DNA of 64,000 nt from Miscanthus floridulus (GCF_019320115.1 NC_089581.1:66705500-66769499); one strand, 5' to 3'. Shown: positions 51,053-63,166, counted from the first letter of the stretch. Made by a program: numbers and translations. The notes: a model not told the origin generated them from the sequence alone.

Positions 51053-51246
51053 GGAGGTGGGGCGGGGCGGGGCGCTCGAGTGGATCGGGATGCGGCTGTG
51101 AAACCCTAGACGGCGCGTTGGGGGAGGCGAGGGAGGCAGGAGAACTGTTAAGTCTAAACCCTATAGTCGCGGCCTTATAAGATTGGGGCGATACTTTTTT
51201 TTTCAGGGGGTTTGTCTATGCGGACGAAAACGGATTGGATAAATAG

Positions 51247-51320
51247 CTCTATTTGGATTTTATGATAAAACTTTAACCCTGTATTTTTAGTTTTTTTTTG
51301 TGACGATGATCCAAACAGAG
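51247..51320. mobile_element. Short foldback/MITE remnant, copy B
   Basis: CTCTATTTGGAT and ATCCAAACAGAG inverted ends, as in copy A. Confidence 0.5.
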
Positions 51321-51468
51321 AACAAGTGAGCAAATGGCTAAAAAATAGGCTAAAATCTTTTGCTCCCAAAGAGGCTCTAAACTGGGCTAAACTCCCTCGG
51401 GGCAGGCGCTGGACGCCCATACCCTTTGCCGCTCGTATGCATGCCTGTGTATGGATAATTAATGTCAT

Positions 51469-51580
51469 ATTCGCTTGGCTGATAAGCCATGGTTGAAAGT
51501 ATTGTTGGCTGGTTTGTTGTGAGAGAAAAATAATGTTCGTTGATCGAAAAAGTACGGCTTATAAGCCAAACGAACAGGGC
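51469..51580. mobile_element. Short MITE (GGCTTATAAGCC type), copy B
   Basis: Same ends as the copy-A element at 27,046-27,157. Confidence 0.6.
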
Positions 51581-51708
51581 ATAAATGAGGGTAAATCAAT
51601 CATTGTAGATTTAGAGGACTAAAGTTTAGCCCATGTATCAAATAGCCCAGCAGGACTAAAGTTTAGGGGCTAAACTTTAGTCCTTGGACTAGTGATCAAC
51701 CACCTAAC

Positions 51709-52508
51709 TTTGTTTTCATATTTCTGTCCGGATTGGGATTCAAATACAGATAGTGTCAACCATATTGGATATGATACGATTGGATATCAACATCATAAAT
51801 ATATGATTTGAGTATTCGGATACGGATACGGTATCGGATGTTGAATATATGGACTCGGATACGACCAGATCTAAACCCCTTTAAACGGATTTGGTCTCGA
51901 ATACGGTTCGAAAATATCCGTATCGTTTTCATCCGTAGCTATGGTTCCCACTAGAGATGAAAACGGATCGGATACGGACGGATATCACTGATATTACATT
52001 TGTTTTCATATTTCTGTCCAGATTCGGATTCGAATACGGATAGTGTCAACCATATCGGATATGATACGATTAGACATTGACATCATAAAATATACGATTT
52101 GAGTATTCGGATACGGATACGGTATCGGATGTTGAATATCCGAACTCGGATACGAACAGAACTAAACACCTATAAATGGATTCGGTCTCGAATACGGTCG
52201 GAAAATATTCGTACCGTGTTCATCCCTAGCTACGGTACCCACTAGGGATGAAAACGGATCGGCTACGGACGGATATCATTGATATTACATTTGTTTTCAT
52301 ATTTCTGCCCAGATTCGGTTTCGAATACGGATAATGTCAATCATACCGGATAGGATATCGACATTATAAATATGCGATTTGAGTATTCGGATACAGATAC
52401 GATATCGGATGTTGAATATCCGGACTCAAATACGGTCAGATTTAAACCTCTCTATATGGATTTGGTCTCAAATATGGTTGAAAAATATTTGTACCGTTTT
52501 CATCCCTA
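51709..52508. repeat. Array of three tandem hAT MITEs, copy B
   Basis: Same three-unit order and spacers as 27,288-28,090, so the array predates the duplication. Confidence 0.8.
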
Positions 52509-53720
52509 GTACCCATGAGTATACCGCCATAGCCTATAGGTGTCCATGCTTTTTTTTCCAAAACAAAGAAATTTTGAAGGGAGTTTGGATTGTGGAAAAA
52601 ATTATCCACGGTAATATAAATATGAGTGTGTTGTACTATTACGTAAGAAATGATACTTTGAGCGTTATGTTCACAATATTTCCTTTATGGCCAATCATCA
52701 AGGGCTAATGGATCGGACAGGAAAAACAAAATATATAAAGAGGATGTTTGTGGCGATGGCAGCTGGGCAGGCACATGCGCAACCGGCTTTCTCCAACTGC
52801 AGTGCCGGATGGCCATGCTCGGAACGGGGAACAAATCATCGAGCCGTGGAAGGGATGGCTGCTTCAAATCGATATGGTGGATGAGGAAGGCGACTTGTTG
52901 CTGCTGCTGATCGGGGAGGCCGAGGTGTGAGGTGGCGTTGCCACGGATCAAGGTCACGGATGCAGATTGGGGAGGGCAGGGTTGGACAGGTGCAGTGATT
53001 TAAATTTTGTAATTTATGGTTTCTGCCAATGTTTTAAATCATGGGTTAAAGCATTTAGCAGAGACCACAGCAAAACGCCAAGTAAGTTATCGTGGCGCTA
53101 AGCCATTTAGTGCTTTCACCCAAAAAATATGCAATAATTTATGGCCAAGCAATAAGGGATTTCAGAAGATATTCACATTCACGCTTTCATAGGCTAGCCG
53201 ATAAGCGCATAACAATCTTGCATAACTAAGACATAGTAGATAGTAGTGACACAAATTCAGTTCCAGTGCCTGTGTTTTAGTTTCAGACTTCACTACTTTT
53301 CAGCCATTCAGTGTTTTAATTGCAATCTTACAGATTATCCACTAATCTCTGCTTAAGTGTTTGATTGCACTTCAAACAACGACCAAATGGACAAGCTATC
53401 CACTAATGACTATCTCCAGTACTTGTACCACGTACAAATCTGACTTGTAAATTAACAAATTTGAGTACTTGGCATGAATATTAGAGAAGAGGATGAGCAA
53501 AGGAGCAGCACTGGTCTGCCATAACTGATTTTCATCTGTTTCTGTTGGTGGCTGTGACATCCTCACTTAGCTTTGTGCCGGTGGCACCGTGCAGTAGTGC
53601 AGCCACACCAACATATAATATGAACACACTGCTCTCCAAATCCATAAAATCTAAAATAATGAGCACAGAAGTTTGTATGTCCAACCACAAAAGTAGGGGA
53701 AGACAGAGTCATACACTAGC
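52509..53720. other. Region upstream of the splicing factor, copy B, no recognised gene
   Basis: Counterpart of 28,091-29,300. Short frames only; nothing recognised. A possible orphan exon with the same FKTRYEMAILQGNDKK frame as copy A ends at 53,860 on the minus strand. Confidence 0.4.
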
Positions 53721-54183
53721 TGTCCATATACTGGTACATTAGAAGCAAAAGAAGTTCAAGAAATAAGTTATTGCCTTTTTCACGTTTGAGCCTATGTGCT
53801 TCTCTCCAGTGTTTTTTGTCATTTCCTTGTAGGATAGCCATCTCATACCTTGTTTTGAACCTGTAATAATATAGAGAAATAGATAGCATTAGATTGTGCA
53901 ATCAAGCAATTTCGGGAATGCAGGAAAAATATCTCTATTCTCCACTCTTTTAGAAATAAAAGACACTAATGCAGTACCCACAATCAATGCAGGAACAACA
54001 AGCTAGTAGTTAATCTATAATCAATTTATTGGCCAAACAAGTTTTTTGGTTTTTTGCAAACTCCCCTACTGATATGAAATTAACTCAGATGGTAAACTGA
54101 TACAAGCAATGCTTGGATGTGCCATATTACTTGTTAACAGATCAAACATCCAAGAAACCTGATGAACCAGTGCGAAGTTCATA

Positions 54184-54240
<57 letters not shown>
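54184..54240. repeat. G32 homopolymer followed by (AG)n
   Basis: Thirty-two G in a row (54,184-54,215) pass directly into an AG repeat. It lies 54 bp after the end of copy B. Such a tract can form G-quadruplexes and is prone to length error in sequencing. Confidence 0.9.
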
Positions 54241-54246
<6 letters not shown>

Positions 54247-54249
54247 TCT

Positions 54250-55600
54250 TACCACTACGGTTTGTAGATTATTTCTCTGCACCTAGTATCAATGGGGTTT
54301 TAGTTGAACTCAAGAGCATTTGGGACTTAAATATGTCAGTAGTGCCATCCATAACACTGCAGATATCCAAAAGATTAATAATGGTCTACAGTTGAAGTAC
54401 TTCCATGAGCAAGAACTATGCGTAACTCATTTTCTTGGATGCTAGCCAATCAACTAATGGAGCGATGACAAGAATCGACCCCTATAGTGACGGCAGAGGG
54501 AAATTTTCAGATATTTTTTCATCCTAAAGACATTGGAAGAATTTATTCTGTTGACAGTTTGCCTTAATAGTAGTTGTCACCAGTGAACCAAGATGATCCG
54601 AGTACTGATTTATACCCAAATATAATAGTTCAGTTCAATTCAATTCATGCATGTATAAGTGAACTAAATTTCAGGGAGACTAATAGTTATTTACATACAT
54701 GACCAAAAATGATGTAGGAAGATTCATTATTCCTAACCTAAAAGCCTAAAAGTATAAAAGAAAATTTAATACAGCTACATTGAAGTGAAAGAAAAACCTT
54801 CCAGATGTTGTTCAGCAGATACGGCATGAGACAAAACCTGTACAGGGTGAACTGAAATGACCATGGATCCTGATAAAGTAGAGTGGAACGGTAAACTGAT
54901 AAAGTAGAGTGGACTCAACAATTCTTGATGCAAACAAAGTTTTTTTTTATCTACAGGGATCTTCTTAACAATCACGTAATTTAATAATTTAACTACATAA
55001 ACAGCCACATGAGTGGAACTGTTGATTTAATCAATAAATGGCAAACTCTGGACTCTAGCGCTTTTTTTTCTATTTTGATTAGTCATTATGGTACCATGGT
55101 TCGGTCAACAGAAGCTAAATGTTGATTTCCACTGGCTATAACATAACATAGTCGCAGTAAATTGGTAATTTGACAATAATATTATTTTGCCACTTGAAAT
55201 TATGTGTCAATGAAAGCACGGAACATATGCCGCCTCTTTATTTTTGGTAAATCAGTATGAACGTGTCATTCTGGGAATAGTATGATACATCATTTATATT
55301 ACCAAAACAGTATGATAGTAAGAAAATATTAGGTTCTTTGCAGAATTTTTTAATGTGCTCGTTGGGACAACACAATAGCATACATAAACTGTAATCTAGC
55401 TACAAATGTTCATGCTAATGCTAAGAGCTAGTACCATATAGAGGATACTTACCCAGGCAAGTCATCACTATCTTCTACCTAGCTGCTTATAATGTTTTTG
55501 CCAATTTAGGTTTAGAATTTACTCTATATCACATTTGGGTTTTGGCCAAGTATGGTGTAATCTGGTATCTAGCTTCTGTCCACAGCTTCCACCCGGATAA
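54250..55600. other. Unique sequence right of the duplication, no gene seen
   Basis: AT-rich with short frames only; no domain, tRNA or transposon end recognised. It contains a 19-bp direct repeat, GGTAAACTGATAAAGTAGAG-like, near 54,870-54,910. Confidence 0.45.
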
Positions 55601-57670
55601 TTCTTAATGTTGAACCAGGTCCGGAAATCAGACATCAACGTGGTCTCCGAAGGAGACCCCCTCTCTCCAATGTAATTTGGAGCTGCTACAACCGCTAACC
55701 CGAGGAAACCCGGGTCAGCGCATTTCTTCTTATCAAAGCAGGGAGGTTTGGCCGCTCCTCAGGGTGTCCACGGTAGCAAACTTACTTTGGTCCGTTCGAT
55801 CTTCGTTTTCACGGCTCACCACCGTCCCAGCTACTATGCAGCCGTCGCCGCTCCCGTTCGCCTGCATTCGGTCTTTCTAGTTCCCGTCCCACTGCGCCGC
55901 CGCCTTGGTCCCTTCCAGTCTCCGTCTCCCTTTCCGCATTTCGGTCGTCCTCGCCCGCTCCCTGCTCTCCGCCGTCGCCATCGTTGCCGCCTCCGTGGGT
56001 CCCGTGCTCCTCCGTTTACCGGGTTTGTCTCACGCTCCTTTTCTCCTCCTTGATTTGCCGTGCCGATTGGATTTCCGTCTTCCCCGTTTGTTCCGCATCT
56101 GCCTTCCTTTCCTCCTCCCCTTCTCTTTTCTGTGCTTTTGCGCTTCTGTGGGGTGGGACGTGCTCGTCCTGCAACGTGCTCCTGTGCTAGATCTAAGCCG
56201 TCCGTGCTTCGTTGCCATCGTTCTTCGAAGGGATCTTCGGCTGTTGTTCTCGCCTAGGGTTTTCGTGCAGCGGTGTGGGTGCCCGCGCTGTTCTAGCCAC
56301 CTCCACCCTGGACGTATTGCCCGATTCGGCCGCGCGTGCTGCGTCGCCGTGTTTCTTGCCGCTGTTGTACGCGTATTTCTTGCGACTGCGGTTTGCACGC
56401 TACAGCCCCAGCTGGCCCTATTCGTCCTGCCTACGCCATGGCCCTGCTTGCTCCTGCTTCCTTTACCTTGCTTCCAAAAGCATTTATTTTCTTCTCCTTC
56501 TTTGCTATTTTGGTAGGGCTGGGGACCTGTACTTCATACCGGTGTGCTCTCCACAGTGCTTTTCCCCTTCTCTGTGCTCCACTCCTTAACTCCTTTTTCC
56601 ATTCCTTTTGTTTTCCAAACTGATTTCCCTTCTGATGTATGTACTAATACTTCAATTTGTTTCCAGGTTTCGGCCCTGTCGTTGCGTCGCTGCTCTGGAT
56701 CGACTATGTAGGTGCCTCTTGCAGATGCGCTGTGGACGGGACTTACCTTCCTCTTACTATCGGTAATTTTGTTGGCTTTGTTGCCGGCCTCAGATCCAAT
56801 GTTTACTGAGTCCTTACGATTGTCTGCTGCTTATGAAAAATGTCGGCCTAGCCTCGGCGTACGTCGCTGCGCTGTGCGGCGGCCGTCGGGATGCTTAGAT
56901 TTTGCTTACATGCTTTCCTGATTCGCTTCGTACTGTGACCTGCTTGGCCGGTTATTTTCGATGAGCTTAGGGTATGTGTCAGCTGTTTCTGTCCGTTAGC
57001 TTCCTTGTACGTTGTACGCAGTGCTGGACGCGTTCGTGTATGCTGTTGATTTATGCGGTATCTTGGGATTTCCAAGTTTTTCGTATTGCTTCATGTGTTA
57101 CAGGTCTATTGTTCGTCTTCCATCCTGCTCCTTCATCCTTGTGCTCAGCTAGCCTTACCAGATATCCAACCTGCCTTGATGCTTTGTGTTTTGTGTGTTA
57201 TTTCTTCTTCTTGTGCTTTGTTCCTGTCGCTAATTTACCTGCCTTTGTTTACCAACTCAGCTACCACAGTTTACTGTGGCCTTGCGTTCTTGTGATTCTC
57301 ACGAAAAATGTACTTGCGTGTCGATGCTTCTTACAGAAAATTAACGGCCTCAGCGTTCTTCATACCGATGTACCACGTCCGTAGGGATGCTTACATTTAC
57401 CTTACATGCTTTCCTGATTCGTGGCGTTCTGTTACCTGCTTGCCCTAGTTATTTTCTACTGAGGTTAGGGTATGTGTCAACTGGTTGTGTCCATTGCTTT
57501 TCTTGTATGTTATGCGCAAGGGTCTCCACGTACATGTGTACTGTTTGTTTATGCGGTATCCTTGGATTTTCAGATCTCTTCATATTGGTTCATGTGTTGC
57601 AGGTGCATTGTGCGCCTTTCCTCCTACTTCTTCGTCCTTGTGCTGCTCCAACCTTAGCAAATATCCAAGG
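55601..57670. other. CT-rich block with internal 0.5-kb duplication, unclassified
   Basis: A pyrimidine- and GC-rich plus strand resembles a plant 5' leader or an LTR, with no protein I recognise. The segment starting GGGATGCTT at 56,888 recurs in diverged form at 57,384 (spacing about 496 bp), sharing CTTACATGCTTTCCTGATTCG, AGGGTATGTGTCA and TTCATGTGTT. Long frames here come from base composition. It could be a retroelement leader or a lost gene's 5' end. Confidence 0.5.
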
Positions 57671-57881
57671 TAACTCCTACCAATGATTTGGCCGAAACGC
57701 TTAACGCGCATGTAGTTTCGCTTCCTCCCCTGTGAGGAAAAGGAATATTTGAGCTGTGACAAAACAGGAAAGCCTCCTAGGCACTCATGATGCATATGAT
57801 CTATTGTATCCTATTGAATTCCTAAACTCTCTCAATGGAAATAATTTCCCTCGACACCGACTCATTCTTAAAGTGGGTGTC
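57671..57881. other. Short stretch before the LTR, nothing seen
   Basis: Left flank of the retroelement. GACAC-type repeats next to the LTR edge cannot be tested as a target duplication because the other end of the element is outside the window. Confidence 0.4.
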
Positions 57882-59677
57882 TGTCGACACAAATTTTTCG
57901 TCTCTGTGTCGAGGTCACACGCAGCAAGCCGGGAGGGTTCGCTCGATGGAGCAGATCCGCCTAGCTTCAGCGCAGGGGTGGTCGATCCTACGCTAATCCT
58001 CACGAGGCGTGCCAGTCAATTTGACCCTATAATTGATAAGGAGAGAAAGTTCATCAGTTGTTAAGGGCGGAACTTGCCGATGTTGCCAGACAGTCCCGAA
58101 TGTACGGCTGCGAGAGCCGATATGAAAGGAAATCGGCTAAATAGCCGATTCCAGTATATTCATGACAATAAGTCAGTTAGAGATCATGGGGTCGTGTGAG
58201 CAGAATCGGTTATCATTCAGGATAAACATCATTTAAACGAATATTAATCAATGGCAATAAGATATCAATGATGATCGGTCCATACTGAGCCAATGATTAC
58301 GAGTAACCAAACTTCTTTTTATATAAAGAAACAATTCAACATCACTTAATCATTTAATAAAGATAAATCTAATGAACATGTTAGACCTCATCTATCGCCA
58401 TGACTAGTGGGGCATGAGGCAGAATCATGCAGGCCGTAGAAACAACAATAGACTCGACGACCCTAACTCATTACTAATATCAGTGGGGCATGCGGCAGAA
58501 TCATGCAGGTCATAATACAATAACAAGATCATGGGGCTAACACATCTTTCAACTTATCTCTACTTCAACGATCTCATGATGTGAACCATTTGTGAAAGCA
58601 TTCGATATCGGCTAAACAGTCGATTAAGGCATAGCGCACAGTTAAGGTCATGTCTTCTTAAGAATGGGTTTATCAACCAACAATCCCCACTCCACGGTGC
58701 CAACAGTGGGGTGAGAGGCAGAATCCCACAGGCCGTGATGACGGGCCATGAAATGGTTCTCGCTAATCGATAGATCTACTCAAGATCGAACATGCCTTAA
58801 CCGCACGCTATGCACAATTAGGATTGACGCAAAATAGCCGATAAAAACATAACTCATTGCTTAAGATGTAGATTAGATCAGTTTTAGATTAGCAAACGAT
58901 GAGTTAAACAAGATATAAGGCCGATCCAGATCAATCTCAATTAGGCAGAGTGATATTGCTGTAATTAGATAAACAATGAAAGTAATAAGCAATATCGGTA
59001 ACTTAATGAATCTACCAAAGACTGCCACTCTAAGATAGAGCCGATAACTTGACCTTGATCCAATTCAAGCAGTGGGGTGTGAAGCAGAATCACACAGGCC
59101 ATACTTGAATTAGGCAAGAGTTGATAACTAGCTTATACCAGAGCCACAGTGGGGGTCGACCGGATCGATGCAGCCATATAAACAGATGTATAAACCATGA
59201 CGGTACTTACAACAAGCAATGGAGGTCGACCGGATCGATATAGCCGTACATGCCGAAGAACTCACCAAGATCTACTCTACTCCTACTCCTAAGGGGTGGT
59301 CGGAGCTGAAAAAAGTAATTGACTTGTATTTGATTGATTGGTTGATCCTTTATAATAGCCGGGTTTGGTATTTATACCCGGGGCCTAAAACGAACCCTAC
59401 TCGAGTACCACTTAATACAATCTTTGACATAATGAAAACATTCCTAATTTAAGATAACCTGGACTCTAATCTTTCCCTTTTTGTAGAGTCCAGCATGTCT
59501 CATCTTAGCACCGATCATAGCCTCTGTCGTTATTTGCTGGCGCTATCTGAAGAAAGCCGATTCTAGCGTTGCATCCGAATCAGCTGGTTTCGATCTACAC
59601 GCAACTGATCCCCTACTGTCATGATCTTGGGAGTTCCCGAGCTTCTGAGATCCTTCTTCCAAATTCCGGTGTAAACA
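57882..59677 (-). repeat. 3' LTR of the Tat-like element
   Basis: On the minus strand it starts TGTTTACACCGGAATTTGG and ends TTTGTGTCGACA, about 1.8 kb. A G-rich polypurine tract lies immediately upstream. A motif of about 30 bp, GTGGGGCATGAGGCAGAATC-like followed by ATGCAGGCC, occurs four times near 58,406, 58,483, 58,705 and 59,072. Confidence 0.75.
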
Positions 59678-59693
59678 CATGCCCCCCAATTTT
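59678..59693 (-). other. Polypurine tract
   Basis: Minus strand AAAATTGGGGGGCATG abuts the TG of the 3' LTR, the position where plus-strand DNA synthesis of LTR retrotransposons starts. Confidence 0.7.
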
Positions 59694-60584
59694 GGGATAA
59701 AAGTAATTTTATTCCAAATTTATCATGTCTGCATCCCTGATTGGTCCACAGTCACGGGTAGAGAACCTTGATCTAGGGCCCACTGTTTGTCGCCGCTTGC
59801 GTCCATTCACAAGCCCATGCCTCAAAACTTCTTACAAGTGCATCATTGTTTCACGGGCACTTGGATTCATCTTCCCGGGCTAGCTATAAAATGCCTATCT
59901 GACCTCGGCGAGAGCAACTCAACTATTCAGCTATGTTTCTCTTCTTCCTGCCCTCTCGAGCTCTGACTTCATCGGACCCTCCATGGTTCATCTCTTTGCT
60001 ATGAAGATCTTGAGTGGTTAGAAGAATTCTTGTGCGTAGGGTGATTGTGTCGCTCATTCTAGCACCTTGTCGAGCAAGAGAATCAGCTGCTGCAGCTAGA
60101 AGAAGTCTTGTGATGTCGCCTGCGTCTTCTCACTAGGCTCGCAGAGCTGTTCTAGTGTTTGCAAGGGCCAAAATGTGTGGACACCTTCTCCTTGTTTACT
60201 CCACTGAATGCCCATTGGGAGAGCCACATGCTTCTTCCCCATAGTTTTCCGATTTATCAAAAAATCGGTTGAATTTATGTTTAGGCGGGCGATTTCCTCT
60301 CTCCTTAGGCATAATGTTAGCAATGGGACAGCGTCAACTCGCCTCGCGATGGACTTTGGCCTTGTTGGGGCCCGGACTCCCTTCAATCCAAAATAAATTG
60401 GATAGGCTGATCTCTGGTAAAATCTTCGAATCTTTTTCAGATCTTTTGTAATTTGAGGAAGCAATAAGTCTGAATCTGTTATTTCTTCGTTATCCGTCTC
60501 CTGAACTTTTGGAGTGCCGTTCCGCTTCCGTTTCTGATTGCAACCTCACACCCCTAGCGAAATCTATCTTCTCGCCTTCCTGGG
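59694..60584. other. Retroelement interior upstream of the first antisense ORF
   Basis: No coding frame with recognisable content. A TATAAAAT word at 59,886 and clustered CT-rich sequence could belong to a promoter for the plus-strand ORFs. Confidence 0.4.
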
Positions 60585-60593
60585 CTATATAAA
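60585..60593 (+). promoter_or_regulatory. TATA box candidate of antisense ORF 1
   Basis: CTATATAAA lies about 100 bp before ATG 60,686, a usual plant spacing for a TATA box plus short leader. Confidence 0.55.
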
Positions 60594-60685
60594 CGGGCCT
60601 CGGCAGTTGATATAAGGATAACTCACTTTGCCTCAAACCTTCTATACCCTTAGCATAGTTCCTGCTTTTCCATAGGTCAGAGATC

Positions 60686-61457
60686 ATGGAGAACAGCAAG
60701 AGGTTTCCTAAGAAGGTCTTCATCGGGTCTGCATCATCACGTCAGCGCCTTCGTCGTCAGGAGGGTATATCCCGTGATGCCTCCGCTGCCTTGGGGAATA
60801 GGGCCGACTCCATTCGGCTTTCAGGGCCTTCCTCGTCGATGGCTTGCCACCAGCCCCCTTGCCGTCAGACGAGGCGGATTGATAATGACGATCTACTTGC
60901 CTCCATTGATCGACATGGCCAGAGTCTCGTTGAGTGTTTATCCCTCGCAGAATCGGCCCTGGCCATGGTTCGATGCCGATCACCTCCTATGGTCGATTTG
61001 GTGGAGGATAGGTTGGCCAAGGCCGAGGCCAGAATTGTGGGTGAGACACTTGTCGTAACCTCTACTTCTTTTCAATTTTGTCTTTGAGACTCTGATCACC
61101 TCCCCTTTGAATCTTTTAGATCTATCTGCCCAACTAGAGAACCTTCGATTAGCTGTGGATCATGCGGCGGGATTTGTCAATGCCAGGGGCGCCGTTCTAG
61201 TGGTTCGTTTGCATGACATCCTAAATCGTGTTAGGGAGGTTGCTCTCCATGGCATTTGTCATGGCGCTGCCATGGTGTTGGCTGCCGCCCAAGCCCGTTT
61301 GGGCCAAAATCTTCAGCTTCTTCCCCATGGTTTTCTAGACACAGCATACCCTAGGGAGCAGGAGCACTTGGTTGAGGATTTCATGAGTGCTGCCAATTCT
61401 GTAGCTTTTAATACCTTGGCCGATGACATAGTAGGGAAGGTTTTCATTGGCCCGTAG
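60686..61457 (+). CDS. Antisense additional ORF 1 of Tat-like element, intact, function unknown
   Basis: Two exons, 60,686-61,040 and 61,120-61,457, GT-AG intron, in frame, 230 residues. The N-terminus is basic (SKRFPKKVFIGSASSRQRLR). The middle is predicted helical (LVEDRLAKAEARIV, then LSAQLENLRLAVDHAAGFVN). The most conserved block is VREVALHGICHGAAMVLAAA, followed by an acidic part EQEHLVEDFMSAAN and VGKVFIGP at the end. It aligns over its second half with ORF 2 at 62,321-63,166, including the intron position. No enzyme motif or membrane segment is seen. Proteins of this kind recur near grass gypsy elements in my memory, without known function. It is the only undamaged ORF of the element in the window. 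Confidence 0.65.
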
Positions 61458-62320
61458 TTTGTAATAGGCGATATTTAGCAGATAATTTTCTCGTCTTGGC
61501 ACCATGCGCCTTACTTTTGTTTATGCTTGCTTTTCCCTCACGGATGATACACATTGTACCGGCTTTTACTCTTCTGAGTCTATCTTCGCACCAGCAGCGA
61601 TACCTTTCTAGTATCGGCCATTAGAGCTATCAATTGAGTGAAGTGGTCATTGAGTATTAATCCAAACAATAGGGTAATATTCCTTCAAATATTCCCCATT
61701 GATCTGCTGAATCCTACTCCTCCTCCCAACGTCTCCAAAACATACTAGGCGCGCAATGCCTGAGCCGATAAGGTTTCCCCTGATTAGGCGACCATACCGG
61801 CTGTCTCACTTTTTGGTCGTCATAAGCGTGTCTTTGAGAGCATTTCTAGATTAGCTAGAGAAGTCAATAGCCTGTGGGAGCTAATGTCATTTGACTAGAA
61901 ATACCGAGAGCGACCCATGGTGCCCCAGACTCGAGATCTGCATGTCATCACAGATCTTGTGTAGAACCGATCATATTCTCCGTTGTTTACTCATGCTTCC
62001 TTCTTCGACTAAAGAGCCGATCCAGGCCCTTGGTTTAACCAAGTTTGAAAACACGGCTTTTATTAAGAGAACCCTTTGATTTCCTGCCTTTCAATTGCTC
62101 AATGCTGTATTTCCATTGGCATTAGTGAAGTGGTGCTTCGCCTTCCATTAATTGCTGCTACCTTTTACACATCCCAAGGCGCCCGTCCCTTCGCTTCAGA
62201 TCTTCAAATACCGGTTGGTGGTTTTGGACTCGAATACATCCTTACTCGCAACTGTTTCTCCGCCTGTCGAAACCCTGTAGCGGTTCTCTTTCTCCCTTTC
62301 GTAGATCCAATCATTCTTCC
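61458..62320. other. Interval between the two antisense ORFs
   Basis: No gene supported. The sequence after ORF 1 (TACCTTTCTAGTATCGGCCATTAG near 61,600) resembles that after ORF 2 (TACCCTCCTGGTATCGGCTATTAG near 63,350), so the repeated module includes 3' flanking DNA. Confidence 0.5.
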
Positions 62321-63166
62321 ATGGCTGGCGAAGATAACCGAGGTAAGCGCGCGGTGGAGGAAATCCTGGAGGAGAGTATGCCAATGAACCAGTGTCTTTG
62401 ACGCATGAGGTGAGATCAACATTTCTTGTTCATGATGATGAATAGTTCTAACTCGCCTATAGGTTTGTTGTGAATGACAGCCTCCGTCCTCTTCCTAGGG
62501 CCGGCGGGCCCTCTGATGCCGCATCTTCTGTGCCGGCCTCATCGTCGGATTCTTCCGATTCCTACAACGGCGATAATGCCCGACGCTATCTTCACGAGTG
62601 GAGGATGGCTCAAAACCATTACTCTGAGGTGACTTGGGAGAATGGCCAACTGGAGATTCACCTTGGGGTTTCCTAGGCCGCCCTTCACGCAGCTGATGAG
62701 GAGGCCAGCGCCGTCCGAGCACGGCTGGCCGAATCCGATGCCATGTTGGTGGGTAAGATGAATCCCATGAAGGCTTTTTACTTTGATTTCCATTATCTTC
62801 ATCTTGACCGTCTTCTTGTTCTCATGATTGTCAGCCCCGATAGCATAGTTGGAATCTTTCTAACTGGCGATGAATGTGGCCATAGACACTATCAATGCCC
62901 AGGGTTCCTCCATCGACGCTCGTCTCCAAGACGTCCCGGTCTGCATTCGGGAGATCGCCCTCTATGGCGTTCGTCATGGTGCGGCGGTGGCGCTGACTGC
63001 GGCACAAGTCCGAACTAGGTACGAGCTTCACGCCATGGAAATAGGTTTCCTAATGGGCGATGGCCCTGAGGAGCATGAGGACCTACTTGAAGAATTCACC
63101 ATAGCAGCGGAGGCCATAGTAGACATCACATCGGCTTAGGATGTGGTGAACAAGGTCTTTGATTAG
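62321..63166 (+). pseudogene. Antisense additional ORF 2, paralogue of ORF 1, five nonsense codons
   Basis: Exons 62,321-62,409, 62,463-62,752 and 62,835-63,166 join in frame. The conserved block IREIALYGVRHGAAVALTAA matches ORF 1, and the junction before it is at the same place. In-frame stops are at 62,399 (TGA), 62,674 (TAG), 62,846 (TAG), 62,861 (TAA) and 63,137 (TAG); the frame otherwise stays open to TAG 63,164-63,166. At the third stop ORF 1 has Gln (AQLEN against A-stop-LES). All five are one C-to-T step from CGA, CAG or CAA. It is therefore a recently silenced gene with no frameshift. Confidence 0.7.

Larger units (their letters stand above)
29723..54130. repeat. Tandem segmental duplication, copy B (about 24.4 kb)
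   Basis: It starts at CTTTTTCCAAAGGC directly after the last base of copy A and ends at GTGCCATATTAC, after which the sequence (TTGTTAACAG) is unique. It lacks the two copy-A MITEs. Its transposon reading frames are longer than those of copy A. Confidence 0.95.

Noticed and set aside
4888..54130. Uncollapsed haplotypes as the full explanation of the two copies
   Set aside because: Not excluded, but the copies join at a precise base between unrelated sequences, which a simple haplotype join rarely gives.
55748..57384. Cys- and Leu-rich ORFs of up to 203 aa
   Set aside because: Overlapping frames driven by CT-rich composition, with no conserved motif.
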